DNA of 64,000 nucleotides, from assembly GCF_910596095.1 (NCBI RefSeq), contig NC_056539.1:12162501-12226500 (forward strand). Reading direction: 5' to 3'. The notes below the pieces were generated by a model. The model saw only the letters and a list, made by a program, of their open reading frames with translations, was not told the origin of the DNA and searched no databases. The position numbers and the translations under genes were made by a program. Source of the stretch: Thunnus maccoyii. Its lineage: Eukaryota; Chordata; Actinopteri; Scombriformes; Scombridae. Shown here one piece after another: positions 35,566 to 54,459 of this stretch (positions are counted from its first letter, which is position 1; each line of letters begins with the position of its first letter).

Positions 35566-35920
35566 TTAAAGGTGCAGTGTGTAGAATTTAGAGGCATCTA
35601 GTGGAACGGACTTGGCAGAAATTGAATATCATATTCAAAAGTATATTATAATTAGTTTATAATCACCTGAAAATAAGAATAATTTTGTTTCTGTTACCTT
35701 AGAATGAGCCCTTTATACCTGCATAGAGAGTGGGTCTTCTTCCATGAAGCCTGCCATGTTGCACCGCCATTTTTCTACATTAGCCCAAAACGGGAAAACC
35801 AAACACTGGCTCTGGAAAGGACCTTTCGCATTTTTCGCAAGTGTCATGGCCACCATAGGTTCTCCTACACACTTCGAAGGGTACGGGTGGGGGGGTATTC
35901 AGTTGGTTCTTTCCCTTTAA
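35566..35920. mobile_element. TTAA-bounded miniature element, copy 1 (internally deleted)
   Basis: Starts TTAAAGGTGCAGTGTGTAGA and ends CTTTAA. In reverse orientation it matches 63551-63940. TTAA at both ends fits a piggyBac-type target site. A family common in teleosts (recalled). About 35 bp near the right end are lost. Confidence 0.75.
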
Positions 35921-36111
35921 GGAAATGCAAAAAGCAAAACAAAACTAACATCCATTCTTATAGGCATTCACTGTGACAGGAGAGCAAAACAACCCAGCAA
36001 CCCTGTTCAGCAGAACCCCCTTGAGCTCTGCCGTGATTGATTCCCTGACATTCCCATACAGCTGGGAGGAGTCCCTGCAGCATGTTTGTGGGCCAGCCCA
36101 AAGCAAGGACC

Positions 36112-36852
36112 AGTGGTGGAAGATGTACTCAGATCCTTTACTTAAGTAAAAGTACCAATGCAGCAATGTAAAAATACTCTATTACAAGTAAAAGTCCTGC
36201 ATGAAAAATCCTACTTAAGTAAAAGTACAGAAGTATTATCAGCTTTATGTGAAGTATTAAAGTAAAAGTAGTGTTTTTGTCCCTCTGACTGATGACATCA
36301 TTTGATTATTAATACTGAAGCATCAGTGTGTAAGCAGCATGTTACCGTTGTAGCTGCTGGAGGTGGAGCTAGTTTGAACTACTTTTTATACAATTAGCTA
36401 GTTTAGTCCAGTGGTTTCCAACATACGGGCCGGGCCCCTCCAAAGGGTCACAAGATAAATCTGAGGGGAGAAGAAGAAAAAACAATGTTCTAATACACAA
36501 ATCTATTTTCAGTTTTTGGTGAAATACTGTATCATTTGAACATTTATTGAAATTAAACCATGTGAAAAGTTTAGATGGTAAAATCACTATTTGGTGGTGC
36601 TGTTAACAACTCACAGACATCTGAAATGTGACCCTGAGGTTGTTATTGTATCCATTGTGTGAAATCTTCATCTGAAAAGCAACTAAAGCTGTCAAATAAA
36701 TGCAACGGAGTAGAAAGTACAATATTTCCTTCTGAAATGTAACAGAGTGGAAGTATAAAGTTGCATCAAATGAAAATACTCAAGCAAAGTACAAGTACTT
36801 TGAAGAATTGTACTTAAGTACAGTACCTGAGTAAATCTCCTTAGTTACTTGG
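36112..36852. mobile_element. hAT-like non-autonomous element
   Basis: Left end AGTGGTGGAAGATGTACTCA with many ACTTAAGTAAAAGTA words; right end TACTTAAGTACAGTACCTGA then AGTAAATCTCCTTAGTTACTT. These are the termini of a very abundant fish element class I recall as hAT. No transposase frame. Related end sequences also occur in block A near 1980-2030. Confidence 0.7.
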
Positions 36853-37515
36853 CAAGGACTCCTGTCTGCATGGGGCAGACTTCCTCCTGCACAATGCAGT
36901 GCTTGAAGCTATAGAAAACTTGATTTCAGAGAAACTTTCTTTCTTCTTTTAAGCAATTGGTAAAAAAAAAATAAAAAATAAAAACAAACACCTTCCTCTC
37001 AGGCAGATTTACTCTTGCAAATATAAACTTAATTTCTCTGAGACCTAGTTGCGTCAATGAGGTGCATACAGACAGATGGGCATTCGTTATTTTTATGCAA
37101 ATGACATCAAGAAGTCCACTTAATTCATGCGAATCACCTCTAGACCTCACACAAACAATCACACGTGGTTGAGGTTGCTAGGCTACAGTGGTTGGATAAC
37201 TTCTACATTATGAGGGTAACAGAAGAATCCTATAGCCACTGTATGTATGTTTAGGTCAGAGTAGCTTTAACAGCCTGAACAACCTGGAGGAGCTGCTGAA
37301 ATTACTGTGAAGCTCACCATGTTAAAATGTCTTTATTTTCAAAACCAACAGAGCATTGATAGACATGAGAAGTCGAACCAATTTTATGCAATGTGCCCAA
37401 AGTGGATTGAACAAAACAGCCTAACAAATGTCATACCTGAAAAGGCCTGTGCTTCATAGTCTTTGAGGCAAAGAGAGACACACACAGAAGGAGAGACATA
37501 GAAAGAAGCATTCAC
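36853..37515. other. Gene-free interval
   Basis: No gene or clear repeat seen. Confidence 0.5.
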
Positions 37516-37726
37516 CTTTCTGAAAGCACAACATTTTGACTTGTCAAACGCAGTGGCATTACTAATGGCTAGATTCCGTTAATTGTGGCATTGCCAGGGC
37601 CCTGGTAGTGCACTGGTTCACGGACATGTTTTACAGGTAGAGTGAAATAAAACTAAGCAAACATTAATGTTGTTTATTACACCTGCTCTGAGTCAAAATG
37701 GGTCAAAATGTCTGATGTGAAAAAAG
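37516..37726. mobile_element. Diverged member of the block A miniature family
   Basis: CTTTCTGAAAGCACAACATT with TTTTGACTTGTC at one end and TCAAAATGTCTGATGTGAAA at the other; the inside shares TAGTGCACTGGTTCAC with the 235-bp elements. An independent insertion outside the duplications. Confidence 0.6.
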
Positions 37727-39159
37727 CCTGACAGAAAAGTTGTGATGCTAACAAGGTGGTGGGAAGCTGCGTTATCACAACTCTGATATACTATCAGCTC
37801 ATCATGTTCTTATGGCTAATGTGTTGTCTAGACATCCACAGGACGCAGAGCAACACAAGCATCCCATGTTTGTCATACCTGATAAATATAAGTCAAATAA
37901 TTATCATATTTACTAACTAATTATGATTAGTAGCTTTTTAGCTTTGGCTTGATCCACCAACTCCTTAAAAAATATTGGGTGCTTTAGATTTCAAGATGAC
38001 TCTCTCCACCAGACGTTTCTGTACTCTAATTGATTTTGCACTTGACATAGTGCAATCACATTGTCTGAGTCAACCATACAGACCAGTGAGCCACAAAATA
38101 AATGAGTGGAAAGAGGCTCACTCCAACATGAGCAGTTCAGGCTTCTGTTGTTCAGGTTTGAAAGTTACTTGCATGGTTCTCAGAAACTGTAGTTCCTCTT
38201 TACACATGATATTTTTAAAGATATCGAACTTGGTTCTCAGCTTTAAGTTCAGTTGCTTTTTGCTGCAGTGCTACTTGTCACTAGAAAAGAGAGAAGTCAC
38301 TAATTGGATGGTGGTAAAGTGGCACAATGAGCCATTAATGCCCCAGTGCTAGGTTTTCACTCTGTGATTCAGCATGGCCTTCCTGATGTTGGTGTCTTAT
38401 GAATATTTCCCAGACGGTATTAAACAGATCTCTACTTCACCTTTATTTCAAGAATCCTTGGATTTAAGGCTCAAACTCAGCAAAATGAATTGCAGTGAAA
38501 GAAGTCATATGGTACAAGTCAAACTGTCCCTTTAATATCACAGTCAGCTCATATGAGAAAAATATCCTTAACTCACTGTTGCGCTACAACAGTGTTAGTA
38601 TACAATAGTAAATATATATAGTAGTATATATGTGGAAGAAAAGATGTTCAATATATGAATTTATGTTCATAAAGGAATGTTCTAATTAATCTAGAGGGCG
38701 TTTCTGGCCTTCATGGTCTCTCACACAAGATGTTTTATGTTCTGGGCCTGGATATGAGATGAGGTTGTAGCCTTGGATGGCTAATGAAGCTAGCCTTATT
38801 ATTTTCAATTAGAGTTCACTGTGACCCAGAGATGTCCTCATTTCTGCCCTCCTAGGTGGCGTGATCTAAGCCACCCTATAAGTATTATTGTTTTACTGTA
38901 TGTGTTAAGTTTTTGGTGTAACTGTATCCATGTTTACGCTTCTCTGATATCAGATACTTGTTTTGTAATAAACCTCATATATTCAAGTAAGAATCAGCTG
39001 GAGCCTGTAGGGTGTTTTTCATCTTTATTCATCATCAAAGTGCTGTTAGACAGTTATTGGATAAAGTACAAGTTTTCTTCATCAATATAGTAAAGTCCTT
39101 TTGGAATATTAGAGGAAAACAATAGAGGACCGAGAATGATAAACTCAGTGAACTTACTC
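37727..39159. other. Gene-free interval
   Basis: Open frames at 37975-38352 and 38821-39090 show no domain or splice context. Nothing else recognised. Confidence 0.5.
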
Positions 39160-39395
39160 TATCCATCATTTTCTGAACAGTTTATCCTGTTCAGGGTCAT
39201 AGGAGGCTGGAGTGTATTCCAGCATGCACTGGCACCCACTGGCCACATACAGTAGGGCTAACACAAACAGACAATCACATTCACACCCACATTCACTGCT
39301 ACAGGTAATTTTGTGTTTCAGATTCACCTGACCTGCATCTCTTTTGACTGTGGAAGAATTGAAGGAAGTGTAGACACAGGGAAAACATGCTCTAA
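39160..39395 (+). mobile_element. Degenerate interspersed repeat (fish RTE/SINE-like)
   Basis: TCCATCATTTTCTGAACAG, TTTATCCTGTTCAGGGTCA, GGCTGGAGTGTATTCCAGC, CATTCACACCCACATTCAC, CCTGCATCTCTTTTGACTGT and ACACAGGGAAAACATG follow the order of a very common teleost repeat. It is clearly old. Confidence 0.65.
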
Positions 39396-42300
39396 GCTGC
39401 TGTTACTCTGTTAAGAGTAAAAACAACTAGAAGGTGTTTCCCATTGGATGTGCTGTTTATTCTCAAAGAATATGACTTCTTTTGGCCAGAGGCTCATGCA
39501 TGTCAAGGTGAACTAAAACCTTATCACCAACTGTGATAAGGCTTTAGTTTATATGGCCAACACACTCAGCTCATTAATTTTAAGCAGCCCTGACATTTAA
39601 CTCCTTTACTGCTGATAACTGTGCTGATATTGCCAATGTTGATTGTGACTTATGATACAGTTTACTGCCAATGCCATGAAACCACTTGCCAGAGTGTGTT
39701 TGCATAATACATATCCCAGAGACTTGTGTTGTATGGACTCTCTCCCAGATATGCTCTTTTTTGACAAAACAGAGACAGAAATTTGTTTCAGTTAAGTTTA
39801 CCCAGTTGCATAGGTTAAACCAAATTATATATATGCCCCATATCCATATAAGAAACAGAAATTACATTCCCCATCAAATATTTTCACCTTCACAATCACC
39901 TTTAAATTCAGTTCCTTTCTGTTATAGAGATTGTGGTGAGTTGTGTGTGTTAATGAGTGTGAATAGCTTAAATTCAGTTCAGTCCAGTTGTATGGTGTAA
40001 TGTATATGTGTGTGTTTGATTGTGTCTTTGATTAATTATCCATTGATCAAATAATTGACTAATCTATTCAGTTGATCTAGACTCCCACAAAAACATCACA
40101 CAGATCTCGAGTTATTCATTCAGCCTTAATGTAAACCTTAACTCACACAAGACTTTAAATGCAAATGAACCTATTATCACATTGTTGGACTGATATGCTA
40201 ATTGTCTCTGAGAGACAGACCTTGAGCGGTACTTGGCATGCTTGGTAGATGCATTATTATCTGCCAGAGTATTTTTTACTTCCATTATTTAGCTAATTGG
40301 GTTGAAAAAAGAAGTCTCAAGATACACAAATATATTGTAAGATTAAGCAAAATGCTGCCTTATAATCAGTTTAGAGTAAAAGACAGATCAGCTCAGCAAA
40401 CTCTTAGCTCCCTTTCATAAAACATTTCAAACAACTCACTGTTAAACATGTCCCAGTGGAAACAACATGCATGACTGAAACATCCCCATATTATAAAAGT
40501 GAAAGGTTAATAAGTGAGAAATCAATTATGGTATTCATGTATGCACAATATGTTTTAAATAAACACATCCACCAAATGCCACATCTGTCAGCCAAGCTAT
40601 CATGGCACAGCCAGATTATATTCCAAATTATGAGTTTTGGATTTTTATTTCAAATTATGCATGCCCTCTGAGAGGTCTTGCAGTGTGACAGTTGTTGTCA
40701 GACTGGCATTTAGTGTAATTATTGGCATTTGGTCTCCAGCATCTGTAGCTCGGTGCAGTGTTGTTTTTCTCCGAAGGCTCATTATCATATTTTTCCCCCC
40801 AACTTTCAATTATGAATGTGTTGTCATCTGACCTTCATTTTAGATCTCTGGGATATGAAACACAGTGCTGAAATGGGGAATTAATAGTGCTCTGTCAAAT
40901 ATCAACTCATCAACAACAGCCGCTGACTCTATCCAGTTCGGTCATAATGCACACTTAGCTTTTTTCCCCTACAGTGCTCTCATCACTGCAGAGTGATGGC
41001 AGCTATCCTCAACTTTAAAAATAAGAGCGGTCCCTCAGGAATTGAGATGGAGCAGTCTGACATACAGTAAATTAATACAAAAGTAGGTGTTGTAGTAACA
41101 GTAAATCAAGTACCTGACTGCATCCTCCCAGACACCTTCAAATTAATATTTCACACTGCTGTCAGGCTGCTGACCTTATACTTTGAAGGCAGGTGTCTCC
41201 TGAGGCACAGGTGAACGTGGCATTTATGCATCCCAACCCAACAACCACTTTACACCCACAGAGAGACTCACGCAGCGATACTGTGTGCAGGTTGGCTAGC
41301 TGTTACTGACTGTAATAAAATCTGAGTTTTGGATTCGTGCTGGGGAGGGAAGTCATCTAGAATCACATTGCTTTTGTTTGGTTGTGTTTAGTTTGTTTTT
41401 CCTTCCTGTGTACAGAAACTGCTGGATTGAGGCTGAGCATGTAAACAGTTCCAACAAGCAAACTCAGATTCAGCCAGGAATAAGTTATTTAGCTGAAATC
41501 ATTTTTACTTGTTTTATTTTGAGAATACATTTCACAAAGACACAGTGTAATCACATTTGTCTTTGTTTAAATTACAGCTGCATGGAAAAAAAAGTTGACA
41601 AAACTTGGCTCAATATAATCTAATTAACTGGTAAACAATTAAGAAAAATTTAAATAAATTCCTGAGTTCCTCTTGAGTGATGACAAATGAAAATAAGATT
41701 TCCTACAATCACGACACTGGGTGTCAGTCACAAACACAAACAGTGAGAGATAGTGGGAAGAACTAGACACTCTCAGTACACATGAAACACGTATCTGTAT
41801 CTGAAGATGCTAACCAAGATGAAGTTGAGGCAGCCAAACTTGACCTTAACAGTATTCTACTGTTCGCTCATTCTGTATTTGTATTGAACATTTCATTTGA
41901 TAAGCCATTTTTCAGAGTTTAAGTTTTCAAAAACAGATTGTGGAGTAATGAAAGAGCTTTTGCCCTTTGGAACCTTCCTCCATCAGATAATAAAGCAATA
42001 ATGATTATGTAATGCTTCTTCTGTGGAAGCTCAATAGACTAGTCCTGGCAAGACACTCACACTTCATTCTGTGCTGCGTCAGCTGACAGCTAGCTTATCA
42101 TACCCATCAAATCTCTGCAGTGATGTGGTGGTCTTTTTAAAAGCCTTCATGCTCATACTCCCTGTTGACGCTTTACTGCTGCTGCCTCAACAAAAGCCTC
42201 CTTCACCGTAGCCTCCAACTGCTGTGGCTTGAGTCTGTTTTATCCTCCCTGCTGAGGTCACACTACTAGGTTAAATATGGGACTATGGTTTGCTGCATCC

Positions 42301-43790
42301 CCTTCAAGTTATTTATCATGTGTTGTCTATTCTGTTCTGTTATGCTGTACTGCGGCGACAGAGGGCCTTTCCGACAGCAATTCCATGCTGCCAAGTCAAA
42401 TAAGCTATTGCCATCTCTAACTGCAATACATGACATCAGTGACTAATAAAACGATAGTTACTGTCAGTGACCTCATTCTACCTTTCTACATGGTAGTGAG
42501 CTCAGCTCAGAGAGGATGTGAGGGTGAGTTTTTGGGTAGAACAGCAGAAACTGGTGGTTCTTGTGCCTTGCAGGCCATATTGTAAAGATTTTCACTGTCA
42601 AGCAAAGACTGAATTATTTACTCACAGGTAAATAATTAATTTATTATTCACGTCATTTTTTTATTGGTTTATCTGACAGGGACAGTGATCATTGATCAAC
42701 AGACAAGCCTGTTGTCCCAGCCAGTGGTTTAAAAAGGCTCTCTAAATATAGATATATCTTATAAAATTCAAATTCTCACAGTATAACACAGTAATCAGCC
42801 ACAGTTTATAGGCTTACTAAACCTGAAATCCACCAGTGATGGAGACATTGGTGGATAAACCTTCAGCCTACTGTAGGGATGCTTTGACACTTAAAAGAGG
42901 ACCCAATTTAGCATTGCACTCCTATGTCATTGTTGGACTGACGATAGATCGTTTAAAACTTGATGCAGCAGAATCAGAGATATTGTCTTATCAAAACCTG
43001 GCACCTACATTGCCCACAATGCAACTTGACTCAATTCACTCAGCTGTGCAGATTCTGATGTGTTATGCTAGTAGCAGTTAATGTAGCCTCCATCTGCTGC
43101 CCTCAAGCAGAAATGTGGGGCGAGCTACAAAAGTCTGGTAACTTCATTTCTTTCTATCTCAACACCCACAGATGATCATTTTCAAACTTGTAGCCACGAC
43201 TCACTTGTGACATCATTAGAGGTAATTTATATCAGACTTTGCGCAACTCTCACTGGAGTCACAAACCATATGTGATATGCAGTAGCACTCCTCAAGACTT
43301 GTTAACAGGCTTTGATGTGTAAAATTGATGGAGCTCCCCTTGTTCATGTATTTGTTGAGGTACAAGCAGAGTTTTGAAGCTTTGTTGGAAAAAATAGTTA
43401 GATCCTCAACCAAATCACATATATTATGTGTTATTTATTATGTTTTCATTCGCTTCTTTGCAGCACATTCATGTTTTTAAGCCTCCTTAAAGGCTGATTT
43501 GTGCCTCAAGGGTCCTCAGGCCTACTTGTCCTCTTCTACAAATAAATTATTCCCTTAATAATCATGTTCTTTCAAGAATTACCATTATACACTAATATGC
43601 AAACTATGTATATTTAGTTATTTATTTTTCTAACAACTAAATGTAACATTTTATTAACTTCACAAACTGGGTTTAAGATAAACACATATGGTGTATGACA
43701 ATAATTTAATAAACAGCGCTATTAGGGCTCAGTAGAAATGTTTGTATTTTATATTTTTTAAAACCAGTGTTGTTTCTAGAACCAGGCCAT
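39396..43790. other. Gene-free interval upstream of creb3l3
   Basis: Long AT-rich stretch with no recognisable exon on either strand. Possible regulatory DNA for creb3l3 but nothing specific seen. Confidence 0.5.
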
Positions 43791-44046
43791 GATACATTCA
43801 TTGTGTTATGAATATATGCCAAAGGTCAGATCTATCTCTTTGTCAATACGCTATCAAAAAAATAAGAGGAAAGGAAACAATAGACTTTGACCTTTCTGAT
43901 GTTTTACATCTTAGTGGAGACTTAATGTCCGTACTAGATAGACCAACTTGTGAAGTTCTTTCATTGTGTGTTCTAGGCTACCAATCAGATTATATCTTCT
44001 TACAGCCAATTGGGACAAAGTAGGCTAGCTGGCTGGGTGTGTTGGA

Positions 44047-44066
44047 GTTTAAACTTTGGACCTGAG
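44047..44066 (-). promoter_or_regulatory. Possible DR1-type nuclear-receptor site
   Basis: On the minus strand AGGTCCAAAGTTTA resembles an HNF4/PPAR direct repeat with one-base spacing, though the second half-site is poor. It lies about 145 bp upstream of the creb3l3 ATG. Mammalian CREB3L3 is liver-enriched and controlled by HNF4A and PPARA (known). Function here is inference. Confidence 0.25.
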
Positions 44067-44205
44067 AAGAGGAGCTGAGAGATACAGTAGAAACTCTTTA
44101 GGAACAGAGAGACAAAGCTTTTACACAACAAAGTAAATTGGATATTTTAACTAGATCTCTGTTGTCTTGGGAGTTTCTTTGGTGTGCTACCCAAGCAGGG
44201 AAACT

Positions 44206-51408
<7,203 letters not shown>

Positions 51409-51822
51409 AAGAAATGAAGACACATGAATTCCCCAAAGTGTCCTTCTTCTAATAGAGCAGGGAATCATCTGGGGCTGCTGTTTACATAGAAATTAAGTTT
51501 TAATCATTCCTGTTTTGCCTTTCATATACATGCATGTCTGTTTGCCTTTTTTTCTTTATTTGTGATACTGTTTTATATCAATATATAGATTTGAATGTTA
51601 AACTGAAATTGCCTGTCGAAGTGAACTGTGTATCCTTTGCCTTCTGGTTTTGATAAAATGCCAGTGTAAATTAGTGTGTGTGGGTAAATAGAGCGATGAT
51701 GATGTGTACAGTTTTGATCTCAGCAGATGATTTGTAATATGTTTAAGGCTTTTAAAAGCATGTTTTCACTGAAGAATTGATTAGAACTGTTAAGATTCAT
51801 TTATGGATAAAAAACCGCCTCA

Positions 51823-51828
51823 AATAAA
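51823..51828 (+). terminator. creb3l3 poly(A) signal
   Basis: AATAAA in CTCAAATAAAAGATG, 415 bases after the stop codon; the first canonical signal downstream. Confidence 0.7.
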
Positions 51829-51849
51829 AGATGTCAGAAAGAGAAATGT

Positions 51850-54210
51850 GGTTCAAAATACTGTGGATGCATTTTAGGGCTTTAATAATTAAAAAAGCCA
51901 CTCCAAGCACAAGGTACAATATTTCCCCTGATAGTTCTGCCTCAAAAGATATGGTCCAATGTCTAGACAAGCCATCCCCTAAAGGTCGAGTACAGTAGGT
52001 TTGATGTCAGTGGAGGCATGGTTAACAGAGAGAGAGACAGAAAACTAGGCCAAAGGTGCAAAAGATGACCTCTTATCTTTTGACTCAGACTTCTTACCTA
52101 ATAACTGACATGTTGATATATTTACTCACTGAAGACAGGCTGCTGCTTGTGTCTACAGCACTCATGTGTCTGTCTTGTCAGTGCAGACAAGTGCTGATGG
52201 GATGAAAGTGTTCTTAAGCCTGCTGCCTCTCAGACCAGAATTTCATCTAACATTTACGGTCTGACTTGTTCAGGTTGACATTTTCTGTGGCTGGCAAGAC
52301 TTAACTTCACCGGGGAAGCAGAGATGCACTTGTGAAATTAAAAGACTCCACTGTAGAAACTGGCTTTTTTTTGACAGCATAGAGTAATAATTGAAAGAAT
52401 GTATAAATAAAACACCAACATGGTTCATATTAAAACAAAAAATCATCCTGGAACAGGAATTTTATGTGAAATTATTTCATCCTTTACACTTTTTATAACC
52501 TTGAAGGCACAGAAAACATTATTGTGAACTTTCGTTTGGGGAGACATAACATTTCATTATTCTGTTTTTTGGGGAGGCATTTTCTGCCTTTAGTAGATTG
52601 TACCAGTAGAGAGGGAGAGAGAGATGCAACACAGGTCTCAGTCAGACTCAAATCAGGAACATTGCAGTTCATGGTCGATGTTGAAGACCGGGGGTGCCGC
52701 AGGGTTAGTTCAATAAAGCAATGGAAAGACTTTCAAAAACAGATCTGTGTTTCATAACACATTAAAATGGATAAAAAGAGAATTCAACAAAGAGAATTTT
52801 ACAACTCCCACAATACTTTTTCTCTAACTTGAGGCTCTTTTTTTAAGACTCCTGACACACCAAACCAGCAGTCGGCCGCCGGGCATCTTTGGTTCGTCTG
52901 TGACTCACCAAACTGACTGTCAGCAGTTCTTGCAGTGCGTTAGTGAGAACATTTTAACAGCAACTTCAAGCAATGCGTTGATTTTTACTGGCACTAGTTC
53001 TTCGAAACTGGTGTATTAGGGTCCTAAAGATGTCAGTATGCAACACTATGAATGCCCTCCAGGGTCTAGATTGTGTAAAAGTGTGTGCCATTATCCTCAT
53101 TTTTATACGATGATTGCATCTTGCCCCTCTCTGTTACAGCCGGCTCAATCTGCTTTCAAGTGTGGCTTTTCAGAACAACTATAAACACTTCTGCCTTCAA
53201 ACGTGGCCAGACTGCACTTTGTACAAACTAGTTTAGAGACACAGCTGTTGAGTTTTAACTTTTGTGGTTATACTGATATTACTGTACTAAAACTGAGGAT
53301 AAAATCAGATTCTAGTTGACATTGTTTTCTAATATTTATTTTACTTTTATGTATGATTAATAAAGGATTAAACTATGTAGTCAGATTTCATTCCTCCAAT
53401 CACTACAAATATAATATATTGTCATCTTTATATTTATCAATGACACTCAACTGCCTGCACAAGAGAGGACTGTGTATTCTGTAAAGTCACAGTATTAAAT
53501 CAACATCATAAGTTATGCTACATGAAAGTAATAAGCTTTCTATATGCCTTGAAAAACACAATATGATGTGTTGACTTGTCTTTCTATCTCTTGTCTTCAT
53601 CTGTTCCTTTTCCTCTTTTATTCAACTTTGTCTTGTTTTTCCTTTAATCAGGGTGAAAGTCTCTTGACCCTCAGTATCTCTAATCAGCACCTTAACCCCT
53701 TGCTTTGATTATCCAAATCCCCATGGAGCCGACAGCCCCTACACATAGATTGGCTACCACTGAGTTTGTGTAGCCATTAGTGGAATGACAGGAAAACTGA
53801 GTGTCCATCAAAGAAAGCCCTCTTCTTCTTTTTTTAATCTACAAATTGGCTTTTATTTTCAATGTGAGGTGTGACGCTGGCCCAGATAAACTTGGCTTCT
53901 TACTTGTTTGGTGGAGGATTCCCAAGCACCTCCAAACTTTGGTATTAACAAAATTGTTTTTCCAATTTCAGCGAGAGAAGGAGGAAATTAATATACCCCA
54001 GCACATACTCAAGCTTCAGAGCTGAATCTTTCATTTTAAAGAGGTGCAAGAGCAATTAAATTATGTTTTCTTTTTTTGTCTTGTTTTCTTGTTTTTTAGG
54101 CATGTCAGTGCAGTTCTCTGCTGCAGCACTAATTTGACAGTAAGTCTAACTAGGAAGACACCAGCTGCAGTATTTTGATTAATAGAAAATATTGAAAGCA
54201 ATATATTTTG
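51850..54210. other. Gene-free interval downstream of creb3l3
   Basis: No exon recognised on either strand; only scattered AT-rich frames. Confidence 0.5.
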
Positions 54211-54212
54211 TA

Positions 54213-54450
54213 TACAGCCGTGGCCAATAGTTTTAAGAATGACACAAGTATTGGTTTTCACAAAGTTTGCTGCTTCAGTGTTTTTAGATCTTTTTGTCAG
54301 ATGTTACTATGCTATACTGAAGTATAATTACAAGCATTTCATAAGTGTCAAAGGTTTTTATTGACAATTACATTAAGTTTATAGTGTCAATATTTGCAGT
54401 GTTGACCCTTCTTTTTCAAGACCTCTGCCATTCGCCCTGGCATGCTGTCA
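54213..54450 (+). mobile_element. Tc1/mariner-like terminal fragment
   Basis: TACAGCCGTGGCCAATAGTT then AAGAATGACACAAGTATTGG, ATAAGTGTCAAAGGTTTTTA and GACCCTTCTTTTTCAAGACC match, in order, the terminal inverted repeat and subterminal region of Tc1-like fish transposons (recalled). The body and transposase are missing. Confidence 0.8.
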
Positions 54451-54459
54451 TGCTGACAT

